Assembly: GCF_013074385.2 (NCBI RefSeq)
Contig: NZ_JABEYA020000005.1
Coordinates: 1 to 64,000 of the forward strand
Length of the DNA stretch: 64,000 bases
Direction: 5' to 3'
From: Vibrio ostreicida
GTDB taxonomy: Bacteria; Pseudomonadota; Gammaproteobacteria; Enterobacterales; Vibrionaceae
Shown in pieces: positions 17,501 to 25,585 of the stretch. The position numbers and the translations under genes were made by a program. Under the pieces are notes generated by a model. That model had not been told where the DNA came from. It did not search any database and saw only the letters and a program-made list of their open reading frames with translations. How positions within the stretch are numbered: position 1 is the first letter of the stretch; each line of letters opens with the position of its first letter.

Positions 17501-18871
17501 TCAAAGCTTGACAATACTTGATTCGACGCCGTGATCGTTGACCTGATAGCCGAGTTGCTGAATGTGATCGCGGAGGCGATCGGCTTGCGGATAGTCCCCT
17601 TGATGTTTAAGCTGTAACCGACGATCAACCAGCGCTTGAATGTCTTGTGGAATGGTGGAACATTCGGCCTTGCCAAGGTCTAGGCCAAACACGGTGTCGA
17701 ACATCAGTAATGTGGCTTTTTTATCGGCTGTGGCCAAGTCACTATCGATGACATCGCTGACCAATGCGAGCGCGCGAGGCATATTGAGGTCGTGATTGAT
17801 GAAACCAATAAACGCAGACCGATACACGGGGTCGACTTGACCTCCCTCCGGCCAGCTTGACACTTTTCGCCGTAGTCTCTGCAAGGCTTTTTGTGCTCCA
17901 GCGAGCGCTTCCCAAGTGAAATTGAGGTGGCTGCGATAGTGGCTGGTTAAGATCAGATAGCGATAAGACAGTGGCTCATACCCTTGGTCAATCAAGCTGT
18001 CCAGTCTTAAGGAAACCCCAGATTTGGCGATCTTTTCACGATTGAGTTGGAGGAAATAACCATGCATCCAGAACTGAGCTTGTATATGGCCATTCTTGGC
18101 CTGACATTGAGCGATTTCGTTGGTGTGGTGTATCGGGATATGATCTTCGCCACCAACATGAATATCAAATTGGCCACCGAGGTATTTTTCAGCCATGGCT
18201 GAACATTCAATGTGCCACCCCGGAAAGCCAACACCCCACGGGCTTGGCCACTCCATTTGTCTGGGCGTTTTGCCACTGAACTTCCATAAGGCGAAGTCGG
18301 TGTGATGGTGTTTGTCCCCTATATCGACACGAATTCCTGCTTTGAGCCCCTGTGGATCTAATCGTGCCAATTGACCGTACTCAGGCAGCTTTTGGGTATT
18401 AAAGTAGAGGCCATCACGAGTCTGGTAGGTGAAGCCTTTGTCTTCAAGTGATTGAATAAAAGAAATTTGTTCTTGGATATGATCGGTCGCCCTGCAGGTG
18501 ACGGAAGGTAAGCTCATGTTTAGGCGTTGCAAGTCGACAAAAAATGCCGCTTCAAAATAGGCAGCGATCGCCCACGCGGATTTTTTCTGTTTGCGCGCGC
18601 CTTTTTCCATTTTGTCTTCGCCCGTGTCTCCATCAGAAACAAGGTGACCGACATCGGTAATGTTCATCACATGAGTGACATCGTAGCCGTTAAGAACCAG
18701 AACGCGCTTGAGCAGATCAACGAACAGATAAGTTCTGAGATTACCAGCATGCGCATAGTCATAAACCGTAGGACCACACGCGTATAACCCCACTTTATTG
18801 GCTTCGAGGCTAGAAAAGGGCGCTAAAGCGCGCCCCATGGTGTTGAAGAGCATTAGTGTTGGTGTGGTCAT
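17501..18871 (-). CDS. cysS: Divergent second cysteinyl-tRNA synthetase
   Basis: A 456-residue class I synthetase of the usual CysRS length. The N-terminal zinc Cys and HIGH region are present ([28 protein letters not shown], residues about 29-56). Other zinc and substrate residues are in [10 protein letters not shown] and [18 protein letters not shown]. The KMSKS loop is altered to KIAKS (REKIAKSG). The anticodon-binding end is divergent ([17 protein letters not shown]) and lacks the usual Thr-Trp-Arg finish. It is therefore probably a paralogue of the housekeeping CysRS, perhaps induced under cysteine or tRNA stress. The start has AAGGA seven bases upstream. An intrinsic terminator and a Cys-Cys leader ORF precede it. 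Confidence 0.8.
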   Translation of the reverse strand: MTTPTLMLFNTMGRALAPFSSLEANKVGLYACGPTVYDYAHAGNLRTYLFVDLLKRVLVLNGYDVTHVMNITDVGHLVSDGDTGEDKMEKGARKQKKSAWAIAAYFEAAFFVDLQRLNMSLPSVTCRATDHIQEQISFIQSLEDKGFTYQTRDGLYFNTQKLPEYGQLARLDPQGLKAGIRVDIGDKHHHTDFALWKFSGKTPRQMEWPSPWGVGFPGWHIECSAMAEKYLGGQFDIHVGGEDHIPIHHTNEIAQCQAKNGHIQAQFWMHGYFLQLNREKIAKSGVSLRLDSLIDQGYEPLSYRYLILTSHYRSHLNFTWEALAGAQKALQRLRRKVSSWPEGGQVDPVYRSAFIGFINHDLNMPRALALVSDVIDSDLATADKKATLLMFDTVFGLDLGKAECSTIPQDIQALVDRRLQLKHQGDYPQADRLRDHIQQLGYQVNDHGVESSIVKL

Positions 18872-18883
18872 TAATTCATCCTT

Positions 18884-18920
18884 AAAAACAAAAAGGCCGC
18901 AGATATAAAATCAGCGGCCT
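18884..18920 (-). terminator. Intrinsic terminator in the cysS leader (attenuator)
   Basis: Read on the minus strand, AGGCCGC pairs with GCGGCCT across a 13-base loop, followed directly by a U-rich run (TTTTTGTTTTT). It ends about a dozen bases before the cysS start codon and just upstream of its ribosome binding site. In that place it must stop transcription before the gene unless prevented. This is the expected position of an attenuator. Confidence 0.7.
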
Positions 18921-18967
18921 AATAAAGTGGGGGGGATTGGCTATCTAATAGCTAGGCGAAGGCCGCC
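18914..18967 (-). promoter_or_regulatory. Candidate antiterminator
   Basis: The minus-strand sequence GGCGGCC (18961-18967) is complementary to the 5' arm of the terminator (GGCCGC, 18915-18920). Pairing of these two would block the terminator hairpin. The GGCGGCC segment can also fold locally with the following TTCGCC. Mutually exclusive pairing fits an attenuator; it is inferred from base complementarity only. Confidence 0.45.
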
Positions 18968-19029
18968 GTAAATCAGAACGGTGACAACAACAAAGTGGGT
19001 GAGTAATACTAGCGATAGATATCATCGTT

Positions 19030-19119
19030 TTATCCTAAAGGACCTATTTGTAAAAAGCAACACAGCAATAATACAAGTACGAAGACAAGGACAAGCACTT
19101 TAAGACCGATAGTCGACAT
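19030..19119 (-). CDS. Putative Cys-Cys leader peptide before cysS
   Basis: A 29-codon frame from ATG at 19119 to TAA at 19030. The start reads MSTIGLKVLV, the middle is almost only Val/Leu/Phe, and codons 20 and 21 are TGT TGC (Cys-Cys), followed by FLQIGPLG. It lies 158 bases upstream of the cysS paralogue on the same strand, with the antiterminator and terminator between. Adjacent codons for the amino acid charged by the downstream enzyme are the hallmark of ribosome-mediated attenuation. The ribosome binding site is weak. Alternatively it is a small hydrophobic membrane peptide unrelated to control. Confidence 0.45.
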   Translation of the reverse strand: MSTIGLKVLVLVFVLVLLLCCFLQIGPLG

Positions 19120-19301
19120 ACTCGGTGGTGCGACGATGTTATCTACACACAATGAATGCCTAACTTGAATGCTTTTTACTCATATTCGAATACTGTCGTG
19201 GGTGTCGTTGAGGGAAAGAGATGAAAAATTCGTATCGCAACGCTTTTATGATGCGTTTGCCCTTAGTGCAAAGTTAGTAGAAACTAGAAATTAAAGGAAT
19301 T

Positions 19302-19322
19302 AAAGGAGCCTGTCCTTGTTTC
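19302..19322 (+). repeat. GCCTGTCCTTGTTT dispersed repeat copy
   Basis: AAAGGAGCCTGTCCTTGTTT is a single half-element in the gap between the cysS leader region and the pentapeptide repeat gene. The common T of GTGCC is changed here. Confidence 0.65.
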
Positions 19323-19440
19323 ATTATTGTTTATTTTGTGTCAGGCGGATTCTTGTTGCTACTTAGAGTGCTCTTTGGCCTTGCCACACGCGAATAACTT
19401 TAGTACTGTTCATTTATACAGTTAGCATGGCAGGAATGTA

Positions 19441-20040
19441 ATGGAACAATTAGACAGTCATCAACATTATCTAGAGGCTTCTTTCGAATCACTGCTGTTG
19501 CAGGGTACTCAATTGAGTGGCATTGAATTCGAAGATTGCCATTTTTCCGATTGTAATTTCTCACAGTCGACCTTTTATGGTTGTCGATTCACGAACTGTA
19601 CCTTTGAGCGCTGCAATTTGAGTGTGGTTAATTTGTCGAACTCAAAGCTGTTCGATGTTCGCTTTAAAGATAGCAAACTGGTCGGGGTTGATTGGACTAA
19701 AGCTGCATGGCCCGTTTATCACTCAGACTTCGAGCTCACTTTTACTCGGTGTATTTTAAATGACGGCTCCTTTTTCGGTCTTACGTTAAACGAGCTCGTG
19801 TTTGATGAATGTAAATTACACGATGTCGATTTTCGTGAAGGGGATTACAGTGGTTCTTCGATGACATACTGTGATTTCAAACACAGTCTATTTATGCGTA
19901 CTAACTTATCTGGTGTCGACTTTAGTGACTCAACGTCGTACGCCATTGATGTACTCGAAAACAAGGTAAAAAGGGCCAAGTTTTCAAGAGATGAAGCATT
20001 GTATCTTTTAGAAAGTTTGGGCATTGAGCTGGTCGATTGA
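19441..20040 (+). CDS. Pentapeptide repeat protein
   Basis: A 199-residue protein largely made of pentapeptide repeats with central Phe or Leu: FEDCHFSDCNFSQSTFYGCRF, CTFERCNLSVVNLSNSKLF, and FKHSLFMRTNLSGVDFSDS. They predict a right-handed quadrilateral beta helix that mimics DNA in shape and charge. It is shorter than Qnr proteins (about 218) and lacks their exact repeat order. The final helix (EALYLLESLGIELVD) does resemble the Qnr dimerisation tail. A gyrase-related or other protective role is possible but not shown. It is a stand-alone gene. Confidence 0.85.
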   Translation: MEQLDSHQHYLEASFESLLLQGTQLSGIEFEDCHFSDCNFSQSTFYGCRFTNCTFERCNLSVVNLSNSKLFDVRFKDSKLVGVDWTKAAWPVYHSDFELTFTRCILNDGSFFGLTLNELVFDECKLHDVDFREGDYSGSSMTYCDFKHSLFMRTNLSGVDFSDSTSYAIDVLENKVKRAKFSRDEALYLLESLGIELVD

Positions 20041-20386
20041 TCGTCAAACCAGCATCTTTTTCGCGCTCACCTGTGGTGGATTCTCTGAGTGGTATCCGGC
20101 TAAGTCGCAAAGTATACAACGGGCGCTTAGCCTGTTTTTTATTGCCTCCACTCTGATTATCTAGGCGTTAAGTTTAGATACGAGTGTATAAGAATAGTCA
20201 GTACCCTAGGTTGCCCCCGCCACAACACGAGATTGGTACTGTAAATCCTGTCCATAAATTCCAGCCGATATGGAATGCCGTTTATAAATTATCGATAAAT
20301 TATAATCAAATAACCGTAATATACCGTATTGTTGACTGAGTTAATGGGTCAGGTGTTTGTTTCACGCGTTATTTCAAGGTGCTTTT
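20041..20386. other. Gap with a weak terminator only
   Basis: Between the pentapeptide gene and the small membrane protein. A GGGC/GCCT hairpin followed by six T at about 20119-20141 may terminate the upstream gene. No gene or other motif is seen. Confidence 0.4.
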
Positions 20387-20794
20387 ATGAAGGGATACAC
20401 TGGTAAGCGCAGTTTGTTTCCTCCTTGCAGGTCTATGGACAATCAATTTTTACCATACAATTATAACATTGGGCCAACCGCCACTGTTAGATTAGTCCTT
20501 GCTCTACCCCTGTTATGGATGGCGTATGTTTGGGTTTCTTTTAACGGGTATAACCCTTTTATTGAAGGCTTTTTCTACGATGCCTTGTCTCCTCAAAGCA
20601 GCTCTGTTCAGCAGAGCCTATGGCTGGATACGTTATTTCTGGTGTTGGTGATTATCGGGACCCCAGCGTTTTTTATCCTTGGGGTACTTTATACGTTTAT
20701 TAAACAATACTGGCGTTGGTTTAGCCTGTATATACTGCTTGGCCTGTTGGTGGTCATTGAATATTTTATTCTTCCGCACGCTGTCTCGATATGA
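20387..20794 (+). CDS. Small membrane protein, unknown
   Basis: The start at 20387 is chosen because AAGG lies seven bases upstream. A later ATG at 20435 would still keep all membrane segments. The 135-residue product has three hydrophobic segments: RLVLALPLLWMAYVWV, LDTLFLVLVIIGTPAFFILGVLY, and FSLYILLGLLVVIEYFIL. The loop after the first holds a polar Ser/Gln-rich stretch. No family is recognised. It is alone, followed by an inverted repeat pair. Confidence 0.55.
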   Translation: MKGYTGKRSLFPPCRSMDNQFLPYNYNIGPTATVRLVLALPLLWMAYVWVSFNGYNPFIEGFFYDALSPQSSSVQQSLWLDTLFLVLVIIGTPAFFILGVLYTFIKQYWRWFSLYILLGLLVVIEYFILPHAVSI

Positions 20795-21153
20795 GCGTTG
20801 GCTAGACTGAACAAGACAAAACGCTTTTGCAAGACAGGCACTTTTCAATGTTCAGGGTGCCTGTGCTTTTAATGGGCATGGCTTTTTTTGCTGGATTTCC
20901 AACAACTCAATTCGATACGAAGGTCTGCTTTGAAGTGGCGTAAGTTCACTGAATCTGATGATATTTTGAGAAATTAAACGATAAACATTGGGCTTTCTGC
21001 CTTCAACCTCTTACGAAACCTAAAAAAAGAGGAAAAAGTGTGGTGGTTTAAGGATGAAAAAACCAAATTCATAAGAAGTCATATAAAACCTGTATTTGAT
21101 GTGATTCATTAGTGCTTAATATTGGGGTAACTTTAACCTGACCTCTGATCGAT
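20795..21153. other. Gap with an inverted REP-like pair
   Basis: Apart from the repeat pair at 20831-20870, the gap shows no gene. The last 100 bases must contain the promoter of the gene at 21154. Confidence 0.45.
20831..20870. repeat. Inverted pair of the GACAGGCAC repeat
   Basis: AAGACAGGCACTTTT and GGGTGCCTGTGCTTTT are inverted. ACAGGCAC (20834-20841) and GTGCCTGT (20857-20864) make an 8-bp stem with a 15-base loop just after the membrane protein gene. It may act as a terminator there. Confidence 0.7.
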
Positions 21154-22365
21154 ATGATGAATACCACTTCAATTTACACACCTGATTTTGCTGCTACGGA
21201 GAACCAGATGCCAGCATCTGGTACGTCTCACCGTGACACACCGATTCAAAACCACAATCTTAGCCAAGCAGAAAATTACCTCAATAAGGCGGAGACTGGT
21301 ATCGCGGCCTACAACCCCCAGTCAGTCGATACAGATACGCTTATGATGATTGCCAATCATCAAAAACAGGTCGTGCTGACGATGGTGGGTAGCAATCCAG
21401 AGACCGCCATCGCATTAGCATTGGCGCAAAGCATAGAAGCTTATTCAGCGCAATTGGCCAATATTCAAGCATGGACAGAAGGCGGGACGGCGGTCATCAA
21501 TGCATCGACTCAAGAAATATTTGAAAGCCTTTTAGCACGAGGGGCGGATGGCTTTTCTCATTGTGAACTGGAAGATTTGTTTCAGTTAGTCCTTATCGAC
21601 ATGATGTGTAATCCAGACAACTATCCCGGTATGGATGAGCTTTTAGCTGATCCAGAATTCATGATGCACATGGGACGAATTCTTGAATTTACTGGCAGCG
21701 GAAGCCATAAGTATGCGGGTGGGATTGGTGGTGATCCGACCCAGCTCAAAGCGTCATATCAATATATATACACGGCGTTTGCAGAAAAAGGCCTCCCAGG
21801 CGAAGGAACATTTGCTTATAAGGCGCTTGCAGTTATTGAAGCGAATGGCGGGCTCAGTGAACTTCAAGCGGGGATGAATTATGACCCTTACGTTACGGAT
21901 GGAGAAGGGTGGGCGGTAAGCTCTGATTATTATAACCCCATGCCTAGCGTTGAGGCCACGCATTTATCCCCAGCCAACCTGCTGGTAGTGTTAAATTTCG
22001 CGGCCAGTTCAGGTGAGATTTCAGCTGAAGACTGGAACACAATTCTGCAAGGAGATTTGCAGGTAATCGACGATATAATAGACCCTAACGATCAGTACGA
22101 TAACATCTATGAATACTTGGTTGCAGTGGATCCAGACAACTGGGGTTTTCAAAGCGACGGCTCGTTCAATTATATTCCTAGCGTAGGCATAGATTCGGAT
22201 TATTTGAATGAAATATTCAGTGACTTTCCAGAAAGGGAATTGACAGACGAAGAAATCGAAGAGATTAACCGAATCGGCGATCAGGTCAAAATGCTACAAC
22301 AGACGTTAAAATATTGGCTTGATGTCTGTCGTGATGAGCAACTTGCTATCGCAAGGAATATTTAG
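21154..22365 (+). CDS. Acidic cytosolic or secreted protein, unknown
   Basis: A 403-residue, strongly acidic protein without signal peptide or membrane segments. The first 45 residues are polar and rich in Ser, Thr and Asn (TSIYTPDFAATENQMPASG). A helical region (about 75-110) precedes a Gly-containing middle with HKYAGGIGGDPTQLKASY. The end is a Glu-rich stretch (ELTDEEIEEINRIGDQ) and an amphipathic helix (QQTLKYWLDVCRDEQLAIARNI split by charge). An unstructured polar N-terminus and C-terminal helix are common in type III secretion substrates and translocator-type proteins, but no secretion genes are near and no family is recognised. Start is 21154 or 21157; the ribosome binding site is poor. 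Confidence 0.55.
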   Translation: MMNTTSIYTPDFAATENQMPASGTSHRDTPIQNHNLSQAENYLNKAETGIAAYNPQSVDTDTLMMIANHQKQVVLTMVGSNPETAIALALAQSIEAYSAQLANIQAWTEGGTAVINASTQEIFESLLARGADGFSHCELEDLFQLVLIDMMCNPDNYPGMDELLADPEFMMHMGRILEFTGSGSHKYAGGIGGDPTQLKASYQYIYTAFAEKGLPGEGTFAYKALAVIEANGGLSELQAGMNYDPYVTDGEGWAVSSDYYNPMPSVEATHLSPANLLVVLNFAASSGEISAEDWNTILQGDLQVIDDIIDPNDQYDNIYEYLVAVDPDNWGFQSDGSFNYIPSVGIDSDYLNEIFSDFPERELTDEEIEEINRIGDQVKMLQQTLKYWLDVCRDEQLAIARNI

Positions 22366-22547
22366 CCGTTTTGTCGGCGCGTAGTTTTCCGCATTAACGC
22401 GGGTTGATCTCACATCGACCGGCCTAATCAACGAGGCGATGCCTCATATCTCTGGGGCAGAGTCCACTGACGTGTCGGTCCAACGTCTGGTTTACAGGGC
22501 GTTGGGTGAACACCCGCAACATGCCTTCAAAACGAGTAAACAAGTAA

Positions 22548-22650
22548 CGATAAAACAAGAACGATAAAACAAGAACGATAAAACAAGAACGATAAAACAA
22601 GAACGATAAAACAAGGACAGGCACGTCATAAAACAAGGACAGGCACGTCG
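22548..22650. repeat. 14-bp tandem array ending in two GGACAGGCAC copies
   Basis: CGATAAAACAAGAA is repeated at 22548, 22562, 22576 and 22590. The fifth unit (22604) turns into CGATAAAACAAGGACAGGCA, and ATAAAACAAGGACAGGCACG follows again at 22628. The tandem unit is thus the left flank of the dispersed repeat, copied by slippage. Confidence 0.9.
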
Positions 22651-22827
22651 AAAGGGGCAATAAAACTCGATGGTTCTTCTTAATTTGGTGGTCTATCGAT
22701 GAACGTTTAGTTAAGCGTTAAACGTCTCTGATTGAACGTCAACAAGGCTTGAATCAAACGCCATATGGTTCGCGTGTTTCTATCACATTCGTGGGGGGGC
22801 GTATTAGTCTGTTGATTCGCTCAGTTT

Positions 22828-22905
22828 AAGTGCCTGTCCCCGTAATCCCCCGTAATCCGCGTTCGTAATCCGTTCGTAATCCTAATCTCCCAATCTAATC
22901 TTTTT
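22828..22905. repeat. GTGCCTGTCC copy followed by CGTAATCC microrepeats
   Basis: AAGTGCCTGTCCCCGTAATC is followed by CGTAATCC units at irregular spacing and then TAATCT variants to about 22905. It is a local short-unit expansion next to a dispersed repeat copy. Confidence 0.75.
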
Positions 22906-23159
22906 ATTTATAAGACACACCTCACTGACCTTGCTGAAACCCGCCATCACTGTAATTTATTGAAATATAACTATATTTATGTTTATTCCGTTTTCCTCAT
23001 AAAAGGTTCAGCTGTTTTTAGACTGTTTCCGCACTATTCGTTACGTTTCTATGTTCAGAATCCTTCGCACTCTCAATAATCCCTGTCATGACAGTCAAGC
23101 CATGTTTTTGGTACCACGTGGTTTGGCGGTGGAAAATAACAGCGTAGAGTGGGGAATCC

Positions 23160-24677
23160 ATGCGTAGACAGGTCAAAAACGGGAACATCAATAAACGGGC
23201 TATTTCAGTGATGGTAGTGTTATCTCTGCTTCTTGCAGGGTGTGGAGGCTCAACCGATGGTGATACGCCAGAAGGAGGTTCGACAGGTAATGGACCCAGT
23301 GGGCCCGATCCACAGCGTGATCTTCCTGCGTTAAAATCGCTCAATGTTCCGAGTGTCGATTTTCAGATTATTCAACCCTCTGATTTTGATTTGGTTGCCG
23401 CTAACCAATCAGCGTTAGATACGATGGCGTATAAAAGCCAGCAAGATGAAAAGTTAATGTTCGAGGTGGTCTTTGAGACGTGTGAGCAATGTGATGCGCC
23501 GATCATGCCAAGCGTTACTCGTGTCTTTGATATTAACAAAAAGTACACCATGTTCAATATGAACAATTCGACGGTCGCTTGGCATGGGAAAGTGTATCAT
23601 GGCAATTACCCAGTCATCATGAATAAATTCACTGGCCAGCTTTATCCGATCGTTGTTGACGGCCAGCCCTCTGAGTTTGACGATGAATTGCAAAACGAAA
23701 GCCCGTTTCTCAGCCAACAGAAGCAGGGTGACTTGATACCAAATGGTATGTTGTACAGTTTCGACATTACAGATAGCCAGCATTGGCACATGCATGGGAT
23801 TTACAAGGCTGAGATCAAGGATAATGCGTTTGTGTTTGAAACGTTAAAAAGTGACGTATATCCGGACGAGCGAGATATACAGATAGACGGACAGGGTAAC
23901 ATTCTTACCTATTATCAAGATCCACCAGAGTACCAACTAGAGCATCCTCATCATTACGCCTACATTTCGAGAACGGGTGAATTTTTAGAGTTGGACTATG
24001 AAGACACCTATCAACGTTATGACGCACTGAGGGTGATCGACCGTAAACTTGCGGGCATTGATAACGCACAACCGAGCTACTTTTCTTTTGTTGAGCCAGT
24101 AGGAAGCCAGCTGGTGTCCACTGCCAGCCAATACCAAATTGAAGATGCGGAAAGCAGCCATGTTTCAACGAGCAAGCGCAGCCCGCAAATTGATGGCTAC
24201 GATATGAATATTGCCTGTATCGTCAACCGGTTGGATGAAGACAGTTACGATTATGTTGGACAAAGTGCCCTAATCTCCGCTGATCGCCCTTACAGTTCAT
24301 TTGATGCATTGAGAGCCGCGCAACACACGCTTTTTTGCGTTGATTATATTGAATCTTGGCAGACGCCAGGCGTCACGGTAAAGGTATCGGCTTTTGATAC
24401 TGATACGGAGCAATTCTATGAATTTGATACCGGTATCGAGCTTTACGGTGAATTTGCGTCACATTCCCCAGATGGGGGATTAACGGCCAATGATGGCGTT
24501 GTCGTGCAATCTGACCAAACGGTGATGCTGTATATGAATCGCATTAACAGCAATGAGGTTGTCGAGTTCTATATAAACCCGATCGCGCATACTGTGAAAC
24601 AAAAGGTTAACGATGGGTTCATCTCACCTATTGGTTTTGCCTCCTTGAGTGATTTAGGCTTGAACAAGCCAAACTGA
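23160..24677 (+). CDS. Large lipoprotein, unknown
   Basis: A 505-residue protein with a lipoprotein signal: SVMVVLSLLLAGCGGS, lipobox LLAGC with Cys near residue 28. A Gly/Ser/Pro-rich linker (GDTPEGGSTGNGPSGPDP) follows. The absence of Asp at position +2 suggests outer-membrane sorting. The rest is beta-rich with repeated Gly-Asn-Ile and Tyr/Asp motifs (YPIVVDGQPSEF, DIQIDGQGNILTYYQDPP) that resemble a beta-propeller. Four Cys occur in pairs (ETCEQC; later IACI and LFCV). GGGGAA lies just upstream of the ATG. No family is recognised and the gene stands alone. Confidence 0.65.
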   Translation: MRRQVKNGNINKRAISVMVVLSLLLAGCGGSTDGDTPEGGSTGNGPSGPDPQRDLPALKSLNVPSVDFQIIQPSDFDLVAANQSALDTMAYKSQQDEKLMFEVVFETCEQCDAPIMPSVTRVFDINKKYTMFNMNNSTVAWHGKVYHGNYPVIMNKFTGQLYPIVVDGQPSEFDDELQNESPFLSQQKQGDLIPNGMLYSFDITDSQHWHMHGIYKAEIKDNAFVFETLKSDVYPDERDIQIDGQGNILTYYQDPPEYQLEHPHHYAYISRTGEFLELDYEDTYQRYDALRVIDRKLAGIDNAQPSYFSFVEPVGSQLVSTASQYQIEDAESSHVSTSKRSPQIDGYDMNIACIVNRLDEDSYDYVGQSALISADRPYSSFDALRAAQHTLFCVDYIESWQTPGVTVKVSAFDTDTEQFYEFDTGIELYGEFASHSPDGGLTANDGVVVQSDQTVMLYMNRINSNEVVEFYINPIAHTVKQKVNDGFISPIGFASLSDLGLNKPN

Positions 24678-25004
24678 TTAAGATTGACTTCTCAGGCTTC
24701 GCACAAATAAAACAGGGCAGGCATTTACAATTAAAATGTTGCCTGTCCTTGTTTTATGCTTGTTTATTTTACTTGTTTACCTTGGGCACCCAAAAGCGAG
24801 AGATCGCTGAAATTGGATGTTCTAGGCTGTTTAATCGCCCGTTAAAAAGCAGAGTTAGTGCCAACAGCAGTGTCACGCCCAAAATAATTTGGCTGCGCCT
24901 CGATATCACGGCTCGGCTTGGATTTGAGCATCACTACTGACTTTCTTTTAAGCCACCGTTTGATAATATGAAATCCGACGAGACCAGTAAGAGCTTGATA
25001 TTGT
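24678..25004. other. Gap with a long REP-like hairpin
   Basis: Apart from the hairpin at 24707-24757 no gene is supported. A 63-codon frame at 24749-24940 begins inside the repeat and has no family. Confidence 0.5.
24707..24757. repeat. Long inverted REP-like pair
   Basis: ATAAAACAGGGCAGGCATTT and its near-complement ending CCTGTCCTTGTTTTAT form a long imperfect stem about 30 bases after the lipoprotein stop codon. It probably also works as its terminator. Confidence 0.8.
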
Positions 25005-25499
25005 ATGGAAACGATCAATGACAGCGCCCAATTAATCGACTGCCAGCCAGCAGACTATCCTCAATTAATCGATTGGATTGATTCCGATGAACTGAACTAT
25101 CTGTGGGGAGGCCCAAAGTTCGACTATCCATTGACCATCGAACAACTTCAACAACATTATGGCCAACACGCTGCGCGTCCCTTTTTGTTTTTCATCGATA
25201 AGCAACTGGCTGGTTTTATTGAACTGTACCGGTTCTGTAAGGTGGAACATCGTATATGTCGAGTGCTCATTTGCCCCGCGCATCGGGGTAAAGGCTACGC
25301 TGCCATCATGATGAAGCTCGCAATCAAAAAAGCGCAAGAGCAGTACCAAGCCCAGCGGTTATCGCTCCGTGTTTTTGCTCATAACCAAGCGGCTATTTCC
25401 TGCTATCAAACACTGGGCTTCAATACCGACGAAGTGGTCAAGGATGCTGGCAACGGTAATGGTTGGGTTCTGGTTTATATGTCTTTGTGCTTAGAGTGA
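25005..25499 (+). CDS. GNAT-family N-acetyltransferase
   Basis: A 164-residue acetyltransferase. The acetyl-CoA binding motif A is ICRVLICPAHRGKGYAAIMMKLAI (R-G-K-G-Y-A, about residues 83-106). The following motif B is LRVFAHNQAAISCYQTLGF. The early segment FLFFIDKQLAGFIELY is the beta-strand core. The substrate cannot be told; relatives include ribosomal-protein and small-molecule acetyltransferases. It is a single gene. Confidence 0.9.
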   Translation: METINDSAQLIDCQPADYPQLIDWIDSDELNYLWGGPKFDYPLTIEQLQQHYGQHAARPFLFFIDKQLAGFIELYRFCKVEHRICRVLICPAHRGKGYAAIMMKLAIKKAQEQYQAQRLSLRVFAHNQAAISCYQTLGFNTDEVVKDAGNGNGWVLVYMSLCLE

Positions 25500-25585
25500 A
25501 CGTATGGAGCACTAATGGCTATGCCGTCAACGAATCCGATCAAAGAGCGTTGCTTTTCGTAATGTGTCCGGCAGTAATGCGTGTA

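Larger units (their letters stand above)
22366..23159. other. Long repeat-bearing gap
   Basis: About 790 bases without a convincing gene. The minus-strand frame through 22424-22660 is produced by the tandem repeat and is not believed. The gap holds the 14-bp tandem array and two GGACAGGCAC copies (22548-22650), another copy at 22828, and a run of CGTAATCC units to about 22905. Confidence 0.6.

Noticed and set aside
19441-20040. Pentapeptide protein called as Qnr
   Set aside because: It is shorter than Qnr, repeat order differs, and only the final helix is similar.
22548-22650. Short regular repeats considered as a CRISPR array
   Set aside because: Units are 14 bp with no spacers between them and no cas genes are nearby.
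22424-22660. Minus-strand frame with repeated Phe-Tyr-Arg-Ser and Leu-Ser-Phe-Leu units
   Set aside because: It is only the translation of the 14-bp tandem array; no ribosome binding site or family.
24749-24940. 63-codon frame after the lipoprotein gene
   Set aside because: Its start lies within the REP-like hairpin and no family or ribosome binding site is seen.
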